From an uncultured Pseudokineococcus sp. (GTDB lineage: Bacteria; Actinomycetota; Actinomycetes; Actinomycetales; Quadrisphaeraceae): a stretch of DNA of 64,000 nucleotides. This document shows positions 43,677 to 52,900 of the stretch, one piece after another. The notes beneath the pieces were generated by a model. The model had not been told where the DNA came from and made no database searches. It saw nothing but the letters and a program-made list of their open reading frames with translations. Position 1 is the stretch's first letter; every line of letters begins with the position of its first letter. The stretch is taken from positions 80,125-144,124 of the forward strand of contig NZ_CANMAA010000010.1 of the NCBI RefSeq assembly GCF_947495735.1, written 5' to 3'. The position numbers and the translations under genes were made by a program.

Positions 43677-45602
43677 ATGACTGACGAGATCTCCGAAGTG
43701 CCATCCGCTACTCCGAACTTTCACAACGAACTGGCAGCGCAGCTTGCCGATCTTATTCCCGAAGCCATCGCCGACGGCAAGGTGGATGTCGAGAAGCTTA
43801 AGGAACTACTCGACGGGGATGCAGTCGACGGCAGTGAGCGGTTCGGGCTGTTCTGGCCTGGCAAGAAGCGCGCCCTGCGTGCGGCGCAGGAGCCGACCAC
43901 GGCGACGCTGAAACCCGACTTCGACAACTCGAAGGACTGGGACAAGACGCAAAATGTTTTTATCGAGGGTGACAACCTCGAGGTGCTTAAGGTTTTACAG
44001 AAGCACTACCACGCCAAGATACAACTAATCTATATAGACCCTCCGTACAACACCGGCAAAGATTTCGTCTACCCGGACAACTATAAGGAGGGCCTCGACA
44101 CCTACCTCGAGTGGACACACCAGGTCAACGAGGAGGGCACAAGGGTTACTACCAACGCCGAGACCGAGGGCCGTTATCACTCCAACTGGCTCAACATGAT
44201 GTACCCACGCCTCAAGCTTGCGCGGAACCTACTCACCGACGACGGCATCATCTTCATCTCGATCGACGACAATGAACTCGGTAATTTGCTGAAGCTCGCG
44301 AACGAAATCTTTGGCGAGGCGAACTTCATCGCCACCTTCAAGTGGAACAAGACGAGTAAGGCGCCCAGCCTGAGTAAGCTAATTCGCAATAAGTACGAGT
44401 ATGTTGTCTGCTATCGAAAGAAATCTGCATCGATTCTTCGGGGGGTCGATTCCTACAATGTGGCGGCGCCGCTATTCAACTCGGGGAACAGCGCTCGTGT
44501 CGTGCAGTTCCCTGCAGCAAGTATTCAATTCAAATTCTCCGATCGAAGTTATCAGGTTGGAACTTTTGGTAAGCCCGGGAAAGAGGTGGAGCTTCTCGAT
44601 TCACTCACTGTCCGGTCCGGCACCAATGTGGCACCTGTTCGCATTCGAGCGAGGTTCTCATGGTCAGAATCAACTGTCCTCGAGCGGCTCGAAGCCGGCA
44701 CGGAGGTGTTTTTCAAGACGCCTTCCCTTGCAACCATGTACTACGGCATGGGTGACCGGGTCGACGCCTTCATTGCGCCGTCCGACATCATCAACGACGA
44801 CGAGGTTGGAGTTAAGCGGAACACGGAGGCCTTCGAAAGTCTCAGAGAGCTTTTCGATGGGGTAGTGGTGTTCGACTACTCGAAGCCGACCTCGCTCCTG
44901 CGTTATTTGAGTCGAATGATCCCGTCCGACAGCTTCATCGCGCTCGACTTTTTCGCCGGCTCGGGCACTCTTGGCCATGCCCTCATGGAGTTAAATGCTG
45001 AGGATGGTGGGCGTCGGCGGTGTATCCAAGTTCAACTGCCCGAACCCACTGGGAGAGACTCTGCAGCGAGGGCGGTTGGCTTGTTGAGCATCAGTCAGGT
45101 AGCGCAGGAGCGACTCAGGCGGGCAGGAAAGCGGGTGCAGGAGGCAATCACACTGGACGTTGATGTGCCGGATGTCGGTTTCCGCTCCTACAGGCTCTCC
45201 GATACCAACTTCTCGAAGTGGCGGTCGTCAAGCAATGTCGAGGAGGACGCACTTCAGCAACACTTGCTGAGCCTCCGAGACAGCGCAGCCGACGACGCCA
45301 CTGCCGATGAACTTCTTACCGAGATTCTTCTGAAGCAGGGCTACTCGCTTACTGAGGCCATCTCGTCCGCCGAGATTAGTGGCCTTGACGTACGAATTGT
45401 TCGAGACAGTGATGGAGACGTTGCCGTGCTGGCTTATCTCAACGAGCACGCGAAGCCGACGCTCGAGCAGCTTCGTGAGCTGGTTGATGAGTCTCCGACG
45501 CGGATCATCGTGCTGGAGGACGCTTTCCAGGGGGACGATGAGATTAAAACCAATCTGGCCCAGCTCGCGAAGAGCAAGGGCATTGAGATTTGGACGGCGT
45601 GA
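43677..45602 (+). CDS. Type III restriction-modification methyltransferase (Mod)
   Basis: A 641-residue DNA adenine methyltransferase of the beta order. DPPYNTGKDF (motif IV, about residue 121) comes first, then the target-recognition region, then ALDFFAGSGTLGHAL (motif I, AdoMet site, about 422). The N-terminal FWPGKKRALRAA and FIEGDNLEVLKVL segments are the usual Mod start. The stretch from about 44390 to 44720, within the recognition domain, is clearly AT-richer than the rest, as expected of swapped recognition cassettes. ATG 43677 follows GGAGAGG. The stop overlaps the res start in TGATG. Confidence 0.93.
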   Translation: MTDEISEVPSATPNFHNELAAQLADLIPEAIADGKVDVEKLKELLDGDAVDGSERFGLFWPGKKRALRAAQEPTTATLKPDFDNSKDWDKTQNVFIEGDNLEVLKVLQKHYHAKIQLIYIDPPYNTGKDFVYPDNYKEGLDTYLEWTHQVNEEGTRVTTNAETEGRYHSNWLNMMYPRLKLARNLLTDDGIIFISIDDNELGNLLKLANEIFGEANFIATFKWNKTSKAPSLSKLIRNKYEYVVCYRKKSASILRGVDSYNVAAPLFNSGNSARVVQFPAASIQFKFSDRSYQVGTFGKPGKEVELLDSLTVRSGTNVAPVRIRARFSWSESTVLERLEAGTEVFFKTPSLATMYYGMGDRVDAFIAPSDIINDDEVGVKRNTEAFESLRELFDGVVVFDYSKPTSLLRYLSRMIPSDSFIALDFFAGSGTLGHALMELNAEDGGRRRCIQVQLPEPTGRDSAARAVGLLSISQVAQERLRRAGKRVQEAITLDVDVPDVGFRSYRLSDTNFSKWRSSSNVEEDALQQHLLSLRDSAADDATADELLTEILLKQGYSLTEAISSAEISGLDVRIVRDSDGDVAVLAYLNEHAKPTLEQLRELVDESPTRIIVLEDAFQGDDEIKTNLAQLAKSKGIEIWTA

Positions 45603-48583
45603 TGAACGCATCAGGATTCCAGTTCGACGCCAGTCAGCCGTACCAGCTGGATGCGATCGCGTCCGTTGTCGACCTGTTCGACGGGCAGCCGAAGGATGCG
45701 GAGAACTTGGTCACGACGCTGAGTGGTGCGACGGTAGTTTCCGATTCGGACCAGGCGGCGCTCGATATCGACCTCACGCAGGAGGTCGGTGCGGTCGGCA
45801 ATAGCCTCGTACTCGATCGTGCCTTAATCCTCGCGAACCTGCAGCGTCTGCAGGATCGGAACGGCCTTGAGGTTGCACCGTCGCTTGCGGGTGACGGACT
45901 CGACTTCGACATTGAGATGGAGACCGGTACAGGTAAGACCTATGTCTATCTGCGCACGATCTTCGATCTAGCCGTCCGCTACAACTTTACGAAATTCGTG
46001 ATCCTAGTGCCGAGCGTGGCGATCCGAGAGGGTGTCAGCACGAGCATTCGCCTCATGCGCGAACACTTCGAGAACCTCTACAAGCCGCGGGGCATCACCT
46101 TCGATGCCTCGGTCTACAGCGGCAAGAGTGCGGAGGAGGTGCAGTCATTCGCGACGTCGACGAACGTGCAGATCCTGATCATGACCATTGACTCGATCCG
46201 CGGTACTGCGAACACCCGTATCATCCACCAGGCTCGCGAGAAGCTGAACGGGTTGCGGCCGATCGACTACCTGAAGGCGACCCACCCAGTCGTCATCATG
46301 GACGAGCCGCAGAACATGGAGTCGCAGCTGTCGCAGTCGGCGGTTGGCGAGCTCGACCCTGTATTCACTCTGCGCTACAGCGCGACGCACAAAAAGCAGC
46401 GCAACGTCGTCTACCGACTTGACCCGGTCGACGCCCACGACCTCGGTCTGGTGAAGCAGGTCGTTGTGGCGGAGGTGGCCCAGCAGGGCGCGGATGCGAC
46501 GCCCTACGTCAAGATGATCGGGGTACGGCGCCAGCCGTCGTGGTCCGCCCGCTTGGAGCTGTCCTGCCGCAAGGCTGATGGCTCACTTGAACGGCGGGCC
46601 GTGAGCGTGAAGCAGCACCAGGAGCTGTCGGATGCGCGCCTGACAAACAACCCGATCTACGAGGGTTTGCGCATTAACGAGATGAGCATCGAGCCTGCCT
46701 ACGTCGATCTCACCATGCACGGCTTCCTGTACGAAGGTGAGAGCATCGGCGCCTCGGCCGGCGCGATTTATAAGGAGATGATCCGCGAGACTGTTCGCGA
46801 GCATCTACGCAAGGAGTTGATGTTGCGCGCCAAGGGCATCAAGGTGCTCAGCCTCTTCTTCGTCGACAAGGTCGCTAGCTACCTGGGCGACGGTACGAAC
46901 AACGATGACGCCAGTGGTGACTTCGTGGAGTGGTTCGATGAGGTCTTCGTCGAGGAGCGCGCCAAGTCCGCCCGGTACCAGGAGTTGCTGCCCCAACCGC
47001 CGAACGAGCTTCGCCGCGCCTACTTTTCCCAGATCAAGCGCGGGAAGACGACTACCTTTCAGGACTCGTCCGGCACGACCAAGGCCGATGACGACGCCTA
47101 CGAACTGATCATGCAGCAGAAGGAACGCCTGCTCGACGAGAACGAGGCGGTGCGGTTCATCTTCAGCCACTCTGCCCTGCGCGAGGGTTGGGACAACCCG
47201 AACGTGTTTCAAATCTGCACCCTTCGCGAGGTGGGCGCCGAAACTGAGCGTCGCCAGACCCTCGGACGTGGGCTGCGTCTCCCGGTCGCCAAGACTAATG
47301 ATGGCTACGCCCGTGTCTCCGATCGTGGAGTCGCCACGCTGACCGTGGTGGCGAATGAGTCGTACACGAAGTTCGCGGACGCGCTTCAGCGCGAGTACAA
47401 GGACGCGGGCGTCGAGATTGGTCGGGTGCGTCGGGCCGAGTTTTCGAAGATTCCGCTGCAGGACGGAGATGGCGCACTCACCGACGACCAGTTCGGCTAC
47501 GAACGCTCCGTCCTAGTATGGGAGCACCTCAAGGACAAGAACTTCATCGACAAGGACGGCGCGGTCACCTCTAAGTTCCAGCCGAACCAGTTTGGCTTTG
47601 ACCTCGGCCTGCCGGTCGACTTCGCATGGGCTGAGTCGATCATCATCGAGCTGGTCGAGCGCGCGAACATCGGCAAGTACGTCAAGCCGGTCAGCAGGCG
47701 TCAGCCGCGTGTGCTCAACAAGCAGCTCTACTCGACCCTGGAGTTCGAGGAGTTCTGGGAGAGAATCAGCCAGAAGACCACCTACCGCGTCAGGGTCGGC
47801 CGCGACCAGTTGATCGAGAACGCCGTCCGGGCGATCCGCGAGGCGCCGACGATCGACGCGCTACGTATCCGAGTCACCCGCGCCGGAGTCAAGGTGCTGC
47901 GGGGCGGCGCAAAGGGTGAAGAACTTGGCACCCGCTCGGCAGACCTTAAGGGCAGCTACGACCTGCCCGACGTCATTACTGAACTACAGGAGGCCACCTC
48001 CCTCACCCGCAAGACCATTGTCGACATCCTGATCGGCAGCGGCCGGCTGGGCGAGTTCATCGGCAATCCGAACGACTATATCGCAATGACCAAGCGCGCC
48101 CTTCAGAGTGAGCTGGCGAAGATCGTCGTCGATGGCATCCAGTACGAGCGGATCGCAGGTTCGGTCTACGAGTTGCGCGAGTTGCAGCGGGATGGCGAGG
48201 AGGAGAAGGAGCGCTTCCTCGATCAAATGTACAAGGTGCAGCACACACATAAGACCGACTTTGACTTCGTCGTCTTCGACTCCGACGTCGAGCGTCAGTT
48301 CGCAGAGCTGCTCGACTCTCGCGAGGACATCAAGCTGTTCATGAAGCTGCCCGCCAAGTTCAAGATCGATACCCCGGTCGGCCCGTACAGCCCCGACTGG
48401 GCGATCATCAAGCAGGAGGACGGCGAGGAGCGGATCTACATGATCCGCGAGACGAAGAGCACGCTCGACGACTCGAAGCTCCGCCCGACCGAGCTCGCCA
48501 AGATCAAGTCCGCCAAGCGCCACTTCGAAGCCATCGGCATCGAGGACTATGCACGAGCAGTGCCGGGAGCGTGGAAGCTATGA
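45602..48583 (+). CDS. Type III restriction enzyme, Res subunit
   Basis: A 993-residue helicase-nuclease. Motif I is METGTGKTYVYL (about residue 105), motif II is DEPQ (about 233) as in Res proteins, then FSHSALREGWDNPNVFQIC and ETERRQTLGRGLRLP (motifs V-VI, about 520-555). At about 925-950, GPYSPDWAII and YMIRETKST provide the Asp and Glu-x-Lys of the C-terminal PD-(D/E)XK nuclease. All key residues are present, so the enzyme should cut unmodified DNA in complex with Mod. ATG 45602 overlaps the mod stop by one base. The gene ends just before a palindromic repeat element. Confidence 0.93.
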   Translation: MNASGFQFDASQPYQLDAIASVVDLFDGQPKDAENLVTTLSGATVVSDSDQAALDIDLTQEVGAVGNSLVLDRALILANLQRLQDRNGLEVAPSLAGDGLDFDIEMETGTGKTYVYLRTIFDLAVRYNFTKFVILVPSVAIREGVSTSIRLMREHFENLYKPRGITFDASVYSGKSAEEVQSFATSTNVQILIMTIDSIRGTANTRIIHQAREKLNGLRPIDYLKATHPVVIMDEPQNMESQLSQSAVGELDPVFTLRYSATHKKQRNVVYRLDPVDAHDLGLVKQVVVAEVAQQGADATPYVKMIGVRRQPSWSARLELSCRKADGSLERRAVSVKQHQELSDARLTNNPIYEGLRINEMSIEPAYVDLTMHGFLYEGESIGASAGAIYKEMIRETVREHLRKELMLRAKGIKVLSLFFVDKVASYLGDGTNNDDASGDFVEWFDEVFVEERAKSARYQELLPQPPNELRRAYFSQIKRGKTTTFQDSSGTTKADDDAYELIMQQKERLLDENEAVRFIFSHSALREGWDNPNVFQICTLREVGAETERRQTLGRGLRLPVAKTNDGYARVSDRGVATLTVVANESYTKFADALQREYKDAGVEIGRVRRAEFSKIPLQDGDGALTDDQFGYERSVLVWEHLKDKNFIDKDGAVTSKFQPNQFGFDLGLPVDFAWAESIIIELVERANIGKYVKPVSRRQPRVLNKQLYSTLEFEEFWERISQKTTYRVRVGRDQLIENAVRAIREAPTIDALRIRVTRAGVKVLRGGAKGEELGTRSADLKGSYDLPDVITELQEATSLTRKTIVDILIGSGRLGEFIGNPNDYIAMTKRALQSELAKIVVDGIQYERIAGSVYELRELQRDGEEEKERFLDQMYKVQHTHKTDFDFVVFDSDVERQFAELLDSREDIKLFMKLPAKFKIDTPVGPYSPDWAIIKQEDGEERIYMIRETKSTLDDSKLRPTELAKIKSAKRHFEAIGIEDYARAVPGAWKL

Positions 48584-48732
48584 GGGCTCTTCGCAGACGA
48601 GAGTGCGGCGGTGGGCTGAGAAGGTCTGCGCGTCGGTGGCGGGGTGGAGGGGCTCATCGCAAACGAGTGTGCAGCTTGGGTCTGAAACCGGGGCTCCAAG
48701 GCCCCAGCTGCACCCCCGTTTGCGATGAGCCC
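48584..48732. repeat. Palindromic repeat element after the R-M operon
   Basis: GGGCTCATCGCAAACG (48650-48665) and its exact reverse complement (48717-48732) enclose 51 bases that hold a second pairing (GTGCAGCT at 48669-48676 with AGCTGCAC at 48706-48713). The left arm with its next bases is also directly repeated upstream at 48584-48608 (21 of 25 positions equal to 48650-48674). It can act as terminator for res. The directly repeated arm also suggests a REP-like or small mobile palindromic element. Confidence 0.75.
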
Positions 48733-48783
48733 AATTAGGTTGACGGGCACGTCAGCACTGCGGCCGACCACGGGGGAAGCACG

Positions 48784-49927
48784 TTGAACACCACCAGCAC
48801 GCCCACGACGACCGAGCCGAAGGACTAGCAGGTCCGCCTCGCCCTGCGGACGCGTCCTCTAATCAGCTACGCGATGGCGCACAACCGCATCGAGGTGGTC
48901 GACGCGCTCGCCCTCGTGAACCGCGGCCCGCAGCTGCGCGGGTCAGGCTGCGGCTGCAGCTCAGCGACGCCGAGGGGCCGATCGGGTCACCGCACGAGCT
49001 GGTCATCGACGTCCCCGCCGGCGAGAAGGCCGTCTACCGCGACATCCGGATGACCGTCGACCCGGCGGTCATGCTGCAGGTGGAGGAGCAGCGGCCGGGC
49101 TTCATCCGCACGTCCCTCCTCGTCGACGGCGAGGAGGCCGGCAGCAAGGAGCGACCGAGGACGTCATCGAGCAGCTCAGCCTCGAGATGCTCGCCGCGCA
49201 CGTCATACCCAACCACCCGGCGATCGCGCCGCTGCTCAGCGAGGTGGCCGACTGGCTCGGCGCCTCGACCGGGAGCCCGTCGGTGCAGGGCTACCAGGCC
49301 GGCGCCGCGCGGGTCGACGAGATCGTCCGCTGCGTCTACGAGGCGATGCAGGCGCGCGGCATCCGGTACAGCGAGCCGCCACCCAGCTGGCCCGACCACG
49401 GGCACAAGGTGCGCAGGCCGGCGAGGTCCTCGAGGGCCGCGTGGGCACGTGCCTCGACACCGTCGTCGTCATGGCCGCCGCGCTCGAGCACGCGGGTATC
49501 CACCCGGTGCTCTTCCTCGTCAAGGGCCACATCGTTCTCGGGTTACTGGCGGGAGGAGCGCTCCCGCGGCAACGCCGCCCAGACCGAGGTGGCTGACGTC
49601 GTCAACTACGTCGACCTGGGGCTCATCGGTCTCGTCGAGACGACGATGCTCACGGCGTCCGATTACCCCACGCCGTTTGCCCTGAGCAGCGGCAGCCCTA
49701 CGCCCGTACCTCACGGGCGACATGAGCGCCGTCTTGGGCGTCACCGACGTGCACCAGGCGCGCCGTGACGGCGTCCACCCGCTGCCCGCCAGGACCCGAG
49801 CCGACGACGGATCCGTCACTGTCACCACCTACAGCCCGGCCGCGCACGCGACGCTGCCCGGCACCACCGCCAGGCAGCGCGCGCCGCAGCCGGTGCGGGA
49901 CCGGCAGGGACGGCTCGTCCCCGCCGG
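48784..49927 (+). pseudogene. Broken 5' part of the DUF4011 helicase gene
   Basis: The N-terminal third of a large helicase is still readable in pieces: TTG 48784 to an in-frame TAG at 48826-48828, then ISYAMAHNRIEVVDALALVN, VRLRLQLSDAEGPIGSPHEL, EDVIEQLSLEMLAAHVIPNH, GRVGTCLDTVVVMAAALEHA, GYWREERSRGNAAQTEV and LTGDMSAVLGVTDVHQARRD. Reading needs a frame change near 48940, 49160, 49413, 49533, 49694 and 49925. The GTCLDTVVV...KGHI stretch is a transglutaminase-like domain often found before DUF4011. This part cannot be translated as one protein. Confidence 0.8.
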
Positions 49928-52900
49928 GTGGGGCAGTGGAAGAACGCGCTGCTGGACCTGAGCCTGCGCAACCGGCTCATCAACTTCACCGACCGGGCGC
50001 GGCTGTCGCTGGCGGTGCCCGACGCCCACCTCGGCGACCTCGAGGACGCCGTCCACGCCGGCACGCCGATCGAGCTGCTGCCCTCGGACCAGGTGGCCGC
50101 CATCCAGGCCGAGCGCGGCATCGGCTTCGGCCGTGACCTGCCGCAGGAGCAGCTGGCAGAGCTGCTGCTCGGCAAGCACGCCGTCTTCGCGGATGCCACC
50201 GAGGCTCGCTACGACACGACCCTGCGCGGGCTCGCGCACAAGGCCCGCACCATCACCGAGGAGACGGGCGCCAACAACCTCTACCTGGCCCTCGGCACGC
50301 TGGTGTGGACCCTCGACGCACGCCAGCTGCGCTCCCCGCTCGTCCTGGTGCCGGTGACGCTCAAGCCCAGCGGTCGCGGCGGTCACTACCGCCTCGTGCT
50401 CGACGAGTCCGGCATGTCGACGCCCAACTTCTGCCTGCTCGAGAAGCTGCGCCAGGTGCACGGCCTGGAGATCCCCGACCTCGCCGAGCCGGCGAGCGAC
50501 GGCTCCGGCATCGACCTGGACGCCGCCCTGACCGCCGTCCGCGTGGCTGTCGCCGCCAAGGGGCTGCCCTTCCGCGTCGAGCCGACGGCGGACCTGTCGA
50601 TCCTGCAGTTCGCCAAGTTCCGGCTGTGGAAGGACCTCGACGAGAACTGGGAGGCGCTGACCGGCAACGCGCTGGTCCAGCACCTCGTCAGCACCCCCAC
50701 CGAGCCGTTCACCGACCCGGCGCCCGACCCCGGTGAGGTCGACCTCGACGAGCTCGCCGCCCGCTGCCCGGTGCCGGCGGACTCCTCCCAGCTCACCGCC
50801 GTGGCCGACGCGGTCGCCGGCCGCACCTTCGTCCTCGAAGGACCTCCGGGCACCGGCAAGTCGCAGACCATCACCAACCTGCTCACCCGTGCCGTGGCCG
50901 ACGGCCAGCGCGTGCTCTTCGTCGCCGAGAAGCGCGCGGCCCTGGACGTCGTCAGCCGGCGCCTGCACGACGTCGGCATGGGCGCCTTCTGCCTCGACCT
51001 GCACGACAAGGCCAGCCGCCCCAAGCAGGTGCGCGAGCAGATCAAGCGCGCCCTCGACCTCGCGCTGGAGACGGACGAGACCGGCCTGTCCGCCGACCTC
51101 GAGGACCTGCGCTCCTCCCGCCGCGCCCTGGTCCGCTACGCGCGGCGGCTGCACGAGCCGAACAGCGCCGGCCACTCCCTCTACGGGGCGCAGGATGCAC
51201 GACTGGCCCTCGGGGACGACGTCGAGGCCATGCCCGTGCCGGAGGCCTTCGCCGCGAGCGCGCAGGCCGACGCCGTCGCGCGCGTGCGCCGCGCGCTGGC
51301 GGACCTGCCCGACGTCTCCGACCTGGCGCAGCCCTCGCCGACGCACCCGTGGGCCTTCGTCGACCCGCCCATCGGCACGGCGCTGGACGTGGACGCCGTG
51401 CACGCCGCGGCACGCGAGCTCGAGGCGGCCGTCGCGGCGCTGCCGTCCGACGGCGCACTGGCCGAGGCCGTCCGCGCGGCCCGCACCCCCGCGGACCTCG
51501 TCGCCCTCACCGGGGTGCTCGGGCCCACGCCCGGTCTCGAGGTGCTCGACGAGGCCCGCACCCCGCGGTGGCAGGACGCGACGGGCTCCCTGGCCGGGGA
51601 CATCGCCGCCTTCGCCGCGGCGTCGCACCCCGGCCTGGACTCGGCGACCCCCGCGGCGCTCGACCTCCCCCTGGCCGACATCCACGCCGAGGCCCAGGCC
51701 GCGGCCGCGTCGGGCTTCTTCGGGCGGAAGAAGCGCCTGCGCGCGGTGCTCGTCCGCCTGGAGCCGGCACTGCGCCCCGGTGTGGAGGTCGCGCCCAAGC
51801 AGGTGCCCGAGCTGACCGGCGCGCTGCTGCAGGTGCAGGGCGTGGTCCGCGGGCTCGCGGGCCGGGCCAGCACCATCCCCGGTGTCGTCGTCCCGCAGAC
51901 GTGGAACCCGCTGACCGACGAGGGGCGGACGCTCGTCGACCGGCAGGTGCAGTGGCTGCGGTGGGCTGCGGCGCAGGTGGACGCCGGTGGCCGTGACGGC
52001 GGCTTCGTCGGCGCGCTGCGGCGCTTCGTCGGCACCGGTGCCGGTACGGACGCCGCGAGCGCTGCCGCCGTGACCCGGGTGAGCGCGGCGGTGGCGCAGC
52101 TGGTGGCGGCCACCACGAGTACCTCGTCCGACCTCCTGGCCGCGTGGACCGGTGACGGCGGCCTGCTCCCTCGGTGGGTCGAGACGTCGCCGGCCCGCGC
52201 GGTCGGCTCCCCGGGGCTGACGTCGCTGCGCCGCTGGCTCGCCCTGCTCGAGCAGCTGGAGCCGCTGCGCGCCGCGGGTCTGCAGGAGGCCCGCACCGCG
52301 CTGCTGCGCGGAGAGCTCGACGCCGACGAGGCGGCCCGCGCGTTCGACCGCGGCCTCGCCGACGCCTCGCTCGCCGAGCGGCGCCGCGGAACGGGGCTCG
52401 ACGCCTTCGACGGTCGGGTGCACGAGCGAGCGGTCGACCGCTTCACGCGCTCCTCGTCGTCCGTGCGCCAGCACCTGACGACCGCGCTGCCGCAGCAGGT
52501 GCTGGCGTCCAGGACGCTCGACCCGTCCGCCGGGCGCAGGCAGGTGGGGCTGCTCAAGCGCCAGCTCGCCCGCCAGCGCGGCGGCATGCCGGTCCGCGAG
52601 CTCATGCAGAACTTCCACAACCTCATCACGCAACTCATGCCGTGCGTGCTCGTCAGCCCCGACTCGGTGGCCCGCTTCTTCCCGGCCGAGCGGGACCTCT
52701 TCGACGTCGTGGTCTTCGACGAGGCCTCGCAGGTGCGCGTGGCCGACGCGGTGGGCGCCATGGGTCGCGGCCGCTCCGTCGTCGTGGTCGGCGACAGCAA
52801 GCAGATGCCGCCCACGTCGTTCGCGGAGTCGAGCCTCGCCGACGACGACGCGGAGGTGGCCGAGGACGTCGTCGAGGACGAGGAGTCGATCCTCTCCGAG

